The notes beneath the pieces were generated by a model that worked only from the letters and a program-made list of their open reading frames with translations, was not told where the DNA came from and searched no databases. This document shows, one piece after another, positions 29,390 through 37,205 of a stretch of DNA of 43,634 nucleotides. The stretch is from CAYFRC01 sp050946115 (GTDB lineage: Bacteria; Bacillota; Clostridia; Christensenellales; Aristaeellaceae), in contig JBMNUF010000022.1 in assembly GCA_050946115.1 (NCBI GenBank), positions 1 through 43,634 of the forward strand. Reading direction: 5' to 3'. Every line of letters starts with the position of its first letter. The first letter of the stretch is position 1. The translations under genes and the position numbers were made by a program.

Positions 29390-30565
29390 TCATACGAACA
29401 TCTTTTCGAGCATGGATTTTTTGATGTTTTGCAGGCGCTCTAACTTTTGCTTATGGAGGGTGATGAGGTTGTCGAGCTTAGTAAAGAACTCAGCGATTTT
29501 TTGCTGCTCAGAGAGTTGTGATGGTTTTTGAATGTCCATTTCTGAAATCATCTCAAAACGAACAGAATCAACTGTTGCTTTTGCCGTCATCTTCATCGCA
29601 CGGTCGTAGAACTTAGCTGAGAAGAAGTAGAAGAAATATTTTCCCCAAATATCCTGAAAATCCGTCATTTTATAGCATCTTTGGTGTAAATCGAACTTCC
29701 CGTTTATATAATGAAACACTCTACCGATATTTCCGTCACCAATAGTAATGACCGCCTCACAATCATAGAGATATTTGTTGCTTCTCACGGGGACATCTGA
29801 CCTTATATAAAATGGATACTTTCCATCATCAACTTGGTCTTGTGTATTGCTTTTACCTGTGCCAATTGAACAAAGCTCTTTTACCTTACGCCGTTCCCAA
29901 GCGTCGGTAAAACCGGCGAAGCGGATTTCGGGAACGAGTGCGCCATCTTTCGGGAACATCTTTTCGAGCATGGATTTTTTGATGTTCACGAGCTTTGCAT
30001 ACTTGCGCTGGTGAAGGGTGATGAGATTTTCGAGCCGATAAAAATACGCACCGATATGCTGCTGTTCTTTAATACTACAGATAGATATCTTTTGAGAGGC
30101 AAGCAGTGATTGGTTTATACTTGCTTGGCTTACGGCTTGATTTGCATGCGATTTTGCCCAGTTACGACTTCTTTCAGTGCTTAACGCTTGCAGCAGAAAA
30201 TCAGATAATACAGTATCGAATGGAGCTATTCGCAGGAGATTTATTCCGTGGTAGAGAACGGATTTCCCTTCGAATTTAGCTACTTTTCCCATATGCGATA
30301 TTGAATTGATATTACTATATAAAATATCGCCTGCCTTTAATAAAAAGCTGTCATCTGGTTTTATATTCGAGAATCCTATTCTTGTCTCATCAACAATACC
30401 CTCGGCAATAGTTTCTATTCGTGTTAGCTTATATTCTGCATCAGAGAGAAGTGAATTCCCCATAAACCCCGATGTAATGCTCGCAATCTCTCCGAGTTCA
30501 CGCTGTTCCCAATCATCGGTAAACCCTTCAAAGCGAACAGCCGGTATTTTTGCGGTATCCTGCAT
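29390..30565 (-). CDS. hsdS: Type I restriction enzyme specificity subunit HsdS
   Basis: A 391-residue HsdS with two target-recognition domains, each opened by an F.GFTD.WE segment (VRFEGFTDDWEQRELGEI and IRFAGFTDAWERRKVKEL) and closed by a conserved helix ending NIKKSMLEKMF. The two halves read the two parts of a bipartite DNA target. I placed the start at ATG 30563-30565, one base after the hsdM stop, with GGGGGTG 6 bases upstream; a GTG at 30574 is also in frame. A 32-bp direct repeat marks the ends of both halves. The recognition sequence cannot be read from the protein. Confidence 0.94.
   Translation of the reverse strand: MQDTAKIPAVRFEGFTDDWEQRELGEIASITSGFMGNSLLSDAEYKLTRIETIAEGIVDETRIGFSNIKPDDSFLLKAGDILYSNINSISHMGKVAKFEGKSVLYHGINLLRIAPFDTVLSDFLLQALSTERSRNWAKSHANQAVSQASINQSLLASQKISICSIKEQQHIGAYFYRLENLITLHQRKYAKLVNIKKSMLEKMFPKDGALVPEIRFAGFTDAWERRKVKELCSIGTGKSNTQDQVDDGKYPFYIRSDVPVRSNKYLYDCEAVITIGDGNIGRVFHYINGKFDLHQRCYKMTDFQDIWGKYFFYFFSAKFYDRAMKMTAKATVDSVRFEMISEMDIQKPSQLSEQQKIAEFFTKLDNLITLHKQKLERLQNIKKSMLEKMFV
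29397..29428 (-). repeat. 32-bp direct repeat in hsdS, 3' copy
   Basis: Identical to 29955-29986. It encodes the conserved helix NIKKSMLEKMF at the end of the second recognition half. Exact identity over 32 bases inside otherwise diverged halves could permit recombination between recognition domains. Confidence 0.85.
29955..29986 (-). repeat. 32-bp direct repeat in hsdS, central copy
   Basis: Identical to 29397-29428, 558 bases apart. It encodes the same helix at the junction between the two recognition halves. Confidence 0.85.
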
Positions 30566-30566
30566 A

Positions 30567-33122
30567 CTATTCACCCCCGAGGAGCAGTTTCAGCTCCGCG
30601 ATGCCCTTCATATCGAATGCATCGCCGGTAAGGCCGTCGAGCAGGGAAGCGAGGGATGCTTCGGTTTCGGCGATCTCCTGCTCGACCTGCGCAAATGTGG
30701 TCTCATACTTGGCGCACAGCGCCTCGAGCTTTGCGATGAAGCCGTCGATGACGCCGTGGGGAAGGCGCGCGATGCCCTTGCAAAGCGGAACAATCCACTT
30801 CCGTTTTATGAGTTCTGTCGCCTGCGCGTCGCTCAGGTTTTCAATCGCCTTCTTGGTCAGGAGATGCAGCGCGGCGCCGTCCTCTTTGACTTTCTTTTTG
30901 AGCGCCTTTTCCTCCGCATTGAGCGCATCGACCTTTTCCAAGACCGCAAGCGTTTCAGGCTCGGCATCCTTCGCCTTCAGCGCCTTTTTCACCTCGGCGG
31001 AAACGAAGGCATCCTTCGCATCGTTTACAAAACCCTTTTCTTTTTCCTCTTCGTCCAGCTCGTCCAAGAGGCCTTCGTACTCCGCGGCAATCTCGCCGAG
31101 GCGGACTTCACACGCCTTCAGCGCATCGAGGTTCGCCGAGAGCATGGTTTCCTGAACGAGCGCAAAGGGGATGATGTGGCCAACCCAGCCGTCCTGCACC
31201 TCCTGCTCCTTGCCGTCCTTCTTTTTGAGCACCATGTTCGGATCGACCTGCCTGGTTGCCGCAAAGCCCTCGGTCTGAATCACTTCGAGATCGATGGCGA
31301 TTTCCCTCCACTGCTCATCGAGAAGCTGATATGCGCCGTATCTGTCCACGAGGGGGATGTTCTCCAAACGGGCGAAAATGTCGTCGCTGAGGACGGCTTT
31401 CTCCTTGGAGATGTTCAGCGTTTCCATGCCGGAAAGGAGCTCGGACGAAAGGAATGCCTCAAAATCATCGAAGGCGCGGTGATAGCCTTCTATGAACGCG
31501 ATCACATCGGGGTGCGTGTAGACGGCCGCCTTGAGATCATCCACATGCAAATGGAAATATGCCGCGTTTTCGGAAGAAAACAGCGCCGCCTTCAAATTCG
31601 GAAACGATGCCCAATATGCATGCAAGTCCGCAAGCTCGCCCTTCGGAATGCCGCCGAACATGGAGGCGTAAATATCCCAACTCTCGGCTTTTTCCGAAGA
31701 ATCGACATATCGGGGGATGTTCAGGTTGTACTCGTTTGAGCGAATCTCGTTGCGGGGGACGACGCGGGAGAATTTTTCGACGGAAGAACGGGCGGTCACG
31801 GCATCCACGATCTTCTTGATGTCGCAAGCGCGAAGGATGTTGTTCTTCCCGACCTTCGCAAACCCCTTTGATGCATCCACGATCAATACATCGGTATTGG
31901 CGCGCCGCTGCTTCAATACCATGATGATCGTCGGGATGCCCGTGCCGAAGAAGATGTTCGGGGGAAGGCCGATGACGGCATCGATGTGATTCTGCTCGAT
32001 CAGGTTTTTGCGAATGGTGCCCTCTTCACCGCCGCGGAAAAGAACGCCGTGGGGAAGGACGATGGTCATGATGCCATCGCTCTTCAAATGGAAAAGATCG
32101 TGCAGCAGGAAGGCATAATCCGCCTTTCCCCTTGGAGCGAGGCCGAAACGGGAATACCGAGGGTCGGCCTCCTTGTCGGCGGGGTTCCACGCCTGCGAAT
32201 AGGGAGGATTTGAAACCACCGCATCGACATAGAGGGGGTTATAGGTATTGACCGGGTCGTTTTCTTCGAAGTACGGCCAGTCCTCCTCGAGCGTGTCGCC
32301 GTTTCTGGTGACGATGTTATCGGGCAGGATGCCGCGCATGACCAGGTTCATCCGCGTGAGGTTATAGGTGTTTTCTTTTAGCTCCTGCGCGTAGTATTTG
32401 ATGTTGTTTTCGTCGTCCATATAGCGGGCGGCACATTTGCCGATATTTATCAACAGGGAGCCCGAGCCGCTGGTCGGGTCGTATATTTTTATCTCCGTTC
32501 TGTCCTTCAAATGGTCCGCCACGATCTCGGACATGAGCAAAGAAACCTCGTGCGGCGTATAGAACTCGCCGGCTTTCTTCCCTGCGTTTGCAGCGAAGTT
32601 CCCGATCAGGTATTCATAGATGAAGCCGAGGACGTCATAGTCCTGCCTGTCGTCCATGGGGATGTCTTTTATGAGATAAATCAGGTCGCGGATCGCCTTC
32701 GTCCTTGCGCCGGATGTCTCGCCCAATTTCGAAAGGCCTGTTTCCAGCGTTTTGAAAACGCCGTCGAAGACTTTTTTGTGTGTGGCGTTGATAAGCCTGC
32801 CGAATGCGGCAAGAGCGACGGTTACATCGTCCGCAGAGAAGTCGCTCCCCTTGGCAATCCATGTGGAAAAGAGATTCTCATAGGAAATAAAGTAGCCGAT
32901 GTTTTTCTGGATGTTCTCAACGACGTCGGCAGCTTCTTCCCTGACTTCGGGCAGGTATTCGTCGGTCCAATCGTTTTCCTTCAGGTACCTGACTTCCTTG
33001 TCGGAAAGAAACTTATAAAAAATAAAGCCAAGAATGTAATCCTTGTATTCATATGCCTCGATTTTGGAGCGCATCTTGTTTGCTGACTCCCATATCTTTG
33101 AGGCGAGCTGTTGCTTGTTCAT
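30567..33122 (-). CDS. hsdM: Type I restriction enzyme methylation subunit HsdM
   Basis: An 851-residue HsdM, longer than the usual 500-550 residues because of a C-terminal extension. The N-terminal helical domain begins MNKQQLASKIWESANKMRSK. The N6-adenine methylase core has GEFYTPHEVSLLMSEI, the SAM motif YDPTSGSGSLLINIG and the catalytic NPPY (VVSNPPYSQAW). The long C-terminal part is charged and coiled-coil-like (DELDEEEKEKGF, KKKVKEDG). I chose ATG 33122, the family N-terminus; the frame stays open further upstream across the promoter. It protects host DNA and, with HsdS and HsdR, forms the complete defence complex. Confidence 0.95.
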   Translation of the reverse strand: MNKQQLASKIWESANKMRSKIEAYEYKDYILGFIFYKFLSDKEVRYLKENDWTDEYLPEVREEAADVVENIQKNIGYFISYENLFSTWIAKGSDFSADDVTVALAAFGRLINATHKKVFDGVFKTLETGLSKLGETSGARTKAIRDLIYLIKDIPMDDRQDYDVLGFIYEYLIGNFAANAGKKAGEFYTPHEVSLLMSEIVADHLKDRTEIKIYDPTSGSGSLLINIGKCAARYMDDENNIKYYAQELKENTYNLTRMNLVMRGILPDNIVTRNGDTLEEDWPYFEENDPVNTYNPLYVDAVVSNPPYSQAWNPADKEADPRYSRFGLAPRGKADYAFLLHDLFHLKSDGIMTIVLPHGVLFRGGEEGTIRKNLIEQNHIDAVIGLPPNIFFGTGIPTIIMVLKQRRANTDVLIVDASKGFAKVGKNNILRACDIKKIVDAVTARSSVEKFSRVVPRNEIRSNEYNLNIPRYVDSSEKAESWDIYASMFGGIPKGELADLHAYWASFPNLKAALFSSENAAYFHLHVDDLKAAVYTHPDVIAFIEGYHRAFDDFEAFLSSELLSGMETLNISKEKAVLSDDIFARLENIPLVDRYGAYQLLDEQWREIAIDLEVIQTEGFAATRQVDPNMVLKKKDGKEQEVQDGWVGHIIPFALVQETMLSANLDALKACEVRLGEIAAEYEGLLDELDEEEKEKGFVNDAKDAFVSAEVKKALKAKDAEPETLAVLEKVDALNAEEKALKKKVKEDGAALHLLTKKAIENLSDAQATELIKRKWIVPLCKGIARLPHGVIDGFIAKLEALCAKYETTFAQVEQEIAETEASLASLLDGLTGDAFDMKGIAELKLLLGGE

Positions 33123-33282
33123 GCCGTTTTCCTCCCCCACAAATGCAGCACGGTCGCGGATGGGCGGTAATGTCTTTTTCTGTCGGTGTTTTCGCAATGG
33201 CTTTCCGAATGAGAAGCAGGCACGATGCATACAGAACATTCCGGCGCCCTGTGCGCGGCCTGCCATGGGGAACACACTTAGC

Positions 33283-33311
33283 ATTTTAACACATATTATC
33301 TGCGTTTTCAA
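33283..33311 (-). promoter_or_regulatory. Promoter of the hsdMSR operon
   Basis: On the minus strand: TTGAAA (33306-33311), 17-base spacer, TAAAAT (33283-33288). All three hsd genes can be read from it. Confidence 0.7.
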
Positions 33312-33494
33312 TTGCCCGCCGCGGGAATTTGCAATAAAATTCGTGCGCATGCGGCAAACGGAAAAGAACCCGCTCCTATTGCCTTTGGCGATTCCCTTTC
33401 TGCCTCGAAGCGGGGGCTCCGAAAACCGGGGATTCGAATACGCAAGGTGCCAAAGACGGGGGAAAACGCTCCGTGCCGTTTCCGTTGAGGCAAG

Positions 33495-33524
33495 AAAAAA
33501 TTCCGGAAGGAAATCCTTCCGGAA
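33495..33524 (-). terminator. Terminator of the poly-aspartate protein gene
   Basis: A perfect 11-bp stem TTCCGGAAGGA (33501-33511) with TCCTTCCGGAA (33514-33524). On the minus strand it is followed by six Ts (33495-33500). Confidence 0.85.
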
Positions 33525-33578
33525 AATCGCGTCCCGTTACAGGGGGGTGCTTCTTATCTGCGCAGGGTTCTCTATCGA

Positions 33579-34283
33579 TTAATCGTCGTCATCGTCGTCG
33601 TCATCGTCATCGTCGTCGTCCCTGTCTCTGCGCTTCCTGTCCTTCTTGGTGCGCTTGCGCTTGTCTTCCTTGTCGTCCTCATCATCATCGTCATCATCAT
33701 CATCGTCGTCGTCGTCCTTGTCGTCATCCTTGTCATCGTCGTCGTCATCCTTGTCGTCGTCCCTGTCATCGTCGTCATCGTCATCGTCATCATCATCGTC
33801 GTCGCGGTCGTCGTCCCAGTCGTCATCCCAGTCGTCGTCATCGCCGAAGTCTATGGGGGTATCCCAGTCGTTTTCGTCCAAGGCCTTGCGGACTTCCTCG
33901 GCGATGTCTTCGAGGAAATCGTCGTCGGGGAGCTCGGAGCCAGGCTCGATCTCGAGCTTGATGCGGCGGTATTCGCCTTCGACCTCTTCCACGAAGTAGC
34001 CGGCTTTGCCGATGGCGGTCACCAGTTCGGCGAGCACGATCTTGCAGGGTTTGCCCTCGAAGTCGGTGAAGTCGGCGAGAATCTCGCTGCCGTCGTCGTT
34101 GTAGCCTTCCACGCCGGTGACGTTGCCGTAGTCGTCGTAGGATACGGCGATCTCGGGGTTCACGGACAGCCGAATGACGCCGGCCGGGGCAGGGATCTGA
34201 TCGCCCTTGGCGTTGAGGGGGCAGGCACCGATGCACAGTGCGAGGACCAGGGTATAGGCAAGAACAGTGAGCAGCTTCTTCAT
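33579..34283 (-). CDS. Secreted protein with RsgI-like domain and poly-aspartate tail
   Basis: A 234-residue protein. Residues 1 to about 25 are a signal peptide; IGAC at about 18-21 could be a lipobox. Residues 35 to about 130 (VIRLSVNPEIAVSYDDYGNV, then VEGYNDDGSEIL) resemble the extracytoplasmic NPS-type domain of RsgI anti-sigma factors. From about 145 the sequence is almost pure Asp with Lys/Arg/Trp spacers (DDDDWDDDWDDD, DDDKDDDDDD), interrupted by one very basic patch (DKRKRTKKDRKRRDR) and ending in 13 Asp. Such a tail should bind divalent cations or cationic polymers. No catalytic motif is seen. AAAGGAGG precedes the ATG, and a strong terminator follows. Function unknown. Confidence 0.8.
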   Translation of the reverse strand: MKKLLTVLAYTLVLALCIGACPLNAKGDQIPAPAGVIRLSVNPEIAVSYDDYGNVTGVEGYNDDGSEILADFTDFEGKPCKIVLAELVTAIGKAGYFVEEVEGEYRRIKLEIEPGSELPDDDFLEDIAEEVRKALDENDWDTPIDFGDDDDWDDDWDDDRDDDDDDDDDDDDDRDDDKDDDDDDKDDDKDDDDDDDDDDDDEDDKEDKRKRTKKDRKRRDRDDDDDDDDDDDDD

Positions 34284-34412
34284 TGAGAATCATCCTCCTT
34301 TGATTTGGTTGTTTTGCCTTACGATATAGGATTACGGAACCGATTCCGGGAAAGTGGGGTCGGATGCAAACTTTTTTTCGTATTGCCGCCTTTTTTTCGC
34401 ACAAACAGAAAT

Positions 34413-34442
34413 CGCCTGCCCCGGAGAAGACCGAGGCAGGCG
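34413..34442 (-). terminator. Likely terminator of the second poly-aspartate gene
   Basis: CGCCTGCC (34413-34420) pairs with GGCAGGCG (34435-34442). On the minus strand it is followed by an interrupted T-rich run (ATTTCTGTTTG). It lies about 30 bases beyond the truncated second poly-Asp gene. Confidence 0.55.
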
Positions 34443-34472
34443 TAAAATCATGCATTTGTATTTGCGAGGGGT

Positions 34473-34952
34473 TTAGTCGTCGTCATCGTCGTCGTCATCA
34501 TCGTCGTCATCCCTGGGTTTGCGTTTCCTGTCTTTCTTGGTGCGCTTGCGCTTTTCCTCCTTGTCGTCGTCATCGTCATCATCGTCATCATCGTCGTCAT
34601 CGTCATCATCGTCATCATCGTCGTCATCGTCGTCATCTTTGTCGTCGTCTTTGTCGTCATCTTTGTCGTCATCTTTGTCGTCGTCTTTGTCGTCGTCTTT
34701 GTCGTCATCTTTGTCGTCGTCTTTGTCGTCATCCCTGTCGTCGTCATCGTCGTCCCTGCTAAGATCGATGTCGTCCTCATCGATGTCGTCTTTGCCGATA
34801 TCGTCGTCATCCCAAATGTCGTCCCGGTCGTCGTCATCCCCGAATCCTATGGGAGTAGACCAGTCGTTCTCGTCCAAGGCCCTGCGAACTTCTTCGGCGA
34901 TTTCATCCAGGAACGCATCGTTGGGGAGCTTGGAACCGGGCTCGATTTCGAG
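34473..34952 (-). pseudogene. 5'-truncated second copy of the poly-aspartate protein gene
   Basis: The C-terminal half of a paralog of the protein at 33579-34283. Reading on the minus strand from 34952 it encodes LEIEPGSKLPNDAFLDEIAE and RRALDENDW, then the Asp-rich tail with eight DDDK-type units in a row, the basic patch KEEKRKRTKKDRKRKPR and a final Asp run. The codon just beyond the break is a stop (TGA), and the signal peptide and RsgI-like part are missing. Homology to the intact gene stops exactly at GCTCGATTTCGAG (34940-34952). The simplest reading is that insertion of the conjugative element cut the gene. The ATG at 34875-34877 is within the conserved region and is not a natural start. 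Confidence 0.75.
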
Positions 34953-35071
34953 TCAAATATCCTTTGTGGAAGTTGAGAGAAATTGGAGCCTTTATGCGGA
35001 AGATGGCCGAAGTTGCGGAAGCCCGAAAAATAAGGCGTTTCAGGCATCCGAGGACCCCAAAACGCCGGAAA

Positions 35072-35089
35072 CCCTTGATATATCAAGGG
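35072..35089. repeat. 18-bp perfect palindrome near the element's left end
   Basis: CCCTTGATATATCAAGGG, a perfect 9+9 palindrome 120 bases inside the inferred left border and 120 bases before the first gene. It could be a recombinase or regulator binding site. Confidence 0.55.
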
Positions 35090-35209
35090 AGTTCGAATCA
35101 CACCGTATTCTCCCCGATTTCGCGCCTTTTTCGGGACGTTGGGGAGAACTGGGGGAGAACAAAAGCGTGGTTGCACCTGTCGTTGGCCAGATTGAGAGGT
35201 GAAAATCAC

Positions 35210-35809
35210 ATGACTAAAAAAGAAGCAGAATACAAAGAAATCAAACGCAAATATCCGCAGACGATGAGCAAGGATCAGTTCTATCGGATCGCTCACATCA
35301 GCAAGGCGACGGCGCTTTTTCTTCTCAAAAACGGCCTTGTCCCCTGCGTTGATTCAGGCAAGAAGACAAGGCGCTATACAATCAAAACCGACGATGTAAT
35401 TGAGTACCTGAAAGACCGGGAGGCTCGCCCGGATTACTACAAGGCAATACGCGGCTGGTACAGCGGAACAGCCGGAAAGAGAGGCACGATCAACGAATTG
35501 ATTTCTCCGAACCTTACACCGGAACAGCACCGGCTCCTGATTCAATACCTATCGAGGCTGATGAAATCCTATGATGATCTGATGACAGTAAAGCAGTTGG
35601 CTGGATTCAGCGGATATAACACGACGACGGTCATCAACTGGTGCAACAAAAACCTGAAACACTTCAATATCGCGGGGCGATTCCTGATCCCGAAGATCTG
35701 CGCGACGGAATATCTTGCCTCACCTCAACTTTGTTCCTTGCCGCAGAAATCCAAACGGCATCGAGAGCTGCTTACGGACTTTCTTTCCATCAATGGAATC
35801 TCATCGTAA
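35210..35809 (+). CDS. Tandem helix-turn-helix regulator of the conjugative element
   Basis: A 199-residue protein with two excisionase/MerR-like helix-turn-helix segments. The first is about residues 20-70 (MSKDQFYRIAHISKATALFL, then TIKTDDVIEYL) and the second about 130-175 (MTVKQLAGFSGYNTTTVINW, then IPKICATEYL). Proteins of this kind regulate or assist excision in conjugative elements. The ATG at 35210 follows GAGAGGTG by 7 bases; the frame is open further upstream across the border region, but that part is not protein-like. It is the first gene of the element. No target sites can be assigned, although the nearby palindrome is a candidate. Confidence 0.78.
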   Translation: MTKKEAEYKEIKRKYPQTMSKDQFYRIAHISKATALFLLKNGLVPCVDSGKKTRRYTIKTDDVIEYLKDREARPDYYKAIRGWYSGTAGKRGTINELISPNLTPEQHRLLIQYLSRLMKSYDDLMTVKQLAGFSGYNTTTVINWCNKNLKHFNIAGRFLIPKICATEYLASPQLCSLPQKSKRHRELLTDFLSINGISS

Positions 35810-35906
35810 TACTTCCCCTTAAATTCATGCCTGTTTTAATGGAAAGTCCGCACCGTTAAGGGAATCCAATCTCTTGACGGAAGCCATAGTGTCGTACCAA
35901 TACATA

Positions 35907-35956
35907 AGCGTGTCTGCCTGCCCTTGAAATACGGGGCTGACAGACACGCTTTTTTT
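35907..35956 (+). terminator. Strong terminator between the regulator and the rep genes
   Basis: A 10-bp stem AGCGTGTCTG (35907-35916) with CAGACACGCT (35941-35950), followed by seven Ts. It separates the HTH gene from the rep-par operon, and could also act as an attenuator for that operon. Confidence 0.88.
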
Positions 35957-35989
35957 GTGCCCAAAAACGGGCGGAAGGAGGTGAAACCT

Positions 35990-36283
35990 TTGAGAGCATA
36001 CGGAAAGACCTGGAACTATAACGTGTATTCGTGCCGGTACTGTCTTTACTGGAAGGGCCGAAAAAAAGGCTGCGTCTATCCATCCGGCTGCTGCTGCCCG
36101 ATACCGCAGAAACCGCCTGTCAGGAACGGCGTTTTGATGACGTATCCCAAACAGGAAACTGTGACAGTTCCTAAGTCAGAGTGTGATGGATGTCCTTACG
36201 GACGAGCCTCTCCCTGCCTGGGCTGGTGTACCAAGAAAGTGATGGGGTCTCTCGGTTTCGCAAAGGAGCGTGTGAGCCCATGA
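35990..36283 (+). CDS. Cysteine-rich conserved protein of conjugative elements
   Basis: A 97-residue protein with about ten cysteines, in YSCRYCLYWKGRKKGC, SGCCCP and CDGCPYGRASPCLGWC. The pairs suggest one or two zinc-binding modules. Similar small proteins sit just upstream of repA in related elements; their function is unknown to me. The start is TTG at 35990-35992, set by AAGGAGGTGAAACC directly before it; the in-frame ATG at 35924 lies inside the terminator hairpin and cannot be used. It overlaps repA by ATGA at 36280-36283. Confidence 0.75.
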   Translation: MRAYGKTWNYNVYSCRYCLYWKGRKKGCVYPSGCCCPIPQKPPVRNGVLMTYPKQETVTVPKSECDGCPYGRASPCLGWCTKKVMGSLGFAKERVSP

Positions 36284-37182
36284 CCTACGACTATTTCTAT
36301 GGGCAGCAGGCGGAACAATTCTCGTTTTACCGGATTCCAAAGGCGTTGTTCACGGATGAAGCCTTTGGGTCTATTTCGACTGACGCGAAGCTGCTATATG
36401 GGATTCTTCTCGACCGTATGAATCTTTCAGCCAAGAACGGCTGGCTGGATAAGGAAGGCCGCGTCTACATCATCTTTACTTTGGATGAGGTACAAGACTC
36501 TCTCGGCTGCGGCCACGGGAAAGCTGCGAAGCTCCTCGATGAATTGGATGGCGATACCGGGCTTATTGAACGAAAGCGTCAAGGGCTTGGAAAGCCAAAC
36601 TTGATCTTCGTCAAGAACTTCATTTCCCGTGTCCGAAAATCGAACTTCTTGAAGTCCGAAAAACGTACTTCTGGAAGTTCGCAAATCGGAGTTCAAGAAA
36701 TCCCCATAGCGGACGGTAGTAATACTGACTTCAAAAAAACTGATCCTATTGATACTGACTCCTATCTTTTCATTTCTTCCGAGCCAAGCCGAACGGAAAC
36801 GAAAAGAAGCGATGCGGCGCAGAGAGAAATATACAGGAGCATTATCAAAGAGAACATCGACTATGACATTATCCGGTTTGACCGAAAGACCTCGCAGGAC
36901 ATTCTGGAAGAAATCGTGGAGCTGATGGTCGATGTGGTCTGCTCTAACGCCCCATATATCAGAGTTCTCCGAGAAGAGAAACCCACGGAAGTCGTGAAAT
37001 CGCAGTTCCTCAAGCTGAACAGCGAACACATCCGGTTTGTCATGGACTGTCTGGAGGAGAACACCACCAAGGTCAAAAATATGCGCCAGTACCTGATTTC
37101 CACACTGTATAACGCTCCCCTGACAATCGGTAACTACTACCGCAGCCTCGTCAACCACGATATGTATGGAGATAAGGGATAA
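36280..37182 (+). CDS. RepA_N-family replication initiator
   Basis: A 300-residue protein. The N-terminal domain matches the RepA_N family of plasmids and conjugative elements (FYRIPKALFTDEAFGSISTD, AKLLYGILLDRMNLSAKNGW, YIIFTLDEVQDSLGCGHGKA, TGLIERKRQGLGKP). A variable linker and a helical C-terminal domain follow. It would start replication of the excised circle, with an origin usually inside the gene itself; no clear iterons are seen, though short GAAGTTCG-type near-repeats occur at about 36640-36700. The start overlaps the previous stop. Confidence 0.88.
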   Translation: MTYDYFYGQQAEQFSFYRIPKALFTDEAFGSISTDAKLLYGILLDRMNLSAKNGWLDKEGRVYIIFTLDEVQDSLGCGHGKAAKLLDELDGDTGLIERKRQGLGKPNLIFVKNFISRVRKSNFLKSEKRTSGSSQIGVQEIPIADGSNTDFKKTDPIDTDSYLFISSEPSRTETKRSDAAQREIYRSIIKENIDYDIIRFDRKTSQDILEEIVELMVDVVCSNAPYIRVLREEKPTEVVKSQFLKLNSEHIRFVMDCLEENTTKVKNMRQYLISTLYNAPLTIGNYYRSLVNHDMYGDKG

Positions 37183-37205
37183 ATCACTTGTAGGAGGTGA
37201 TGTAT

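Larger units (their letters stand above)
33123..33578. other. Gene-free region upstream of hsdM
   Basis: It holds the hsdM promoter (33283-33311), a 5' leader of about 155 bases with no assignable structure, and the minus-strand terminator of the poly-Asp gene (33495-33524). No convincing gene is seen between 33312 and 33494. Confidence 0.6.

Noticed and set aside
26231..33122. Extra defence genes hidden in the type I restriction locus
   Set aside because: hsdM, hsdS and hsdR are contiguous with gaps of 1 and 18 bases, leaving no space for an accessory gene.
33473..33961. Plus-strand frame rich in His/Arg
   Set aside because: It is the antisense reading of the Asp codon repeats. The minus-strand frame has a signal peptide, binding site and terminator.
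33600..34850. Possible CRISPR-like repeat arrays
   Set aside because: The repeats are trinucleotide and 12-base coding repeats without unique spacers. No cas genes are present.
35085..35110. tRNA-like GTTCGAATC near the element border
   Set aside because: The flanking bases do not form a T-arm or acceptor stem, and no tRNA body is present.
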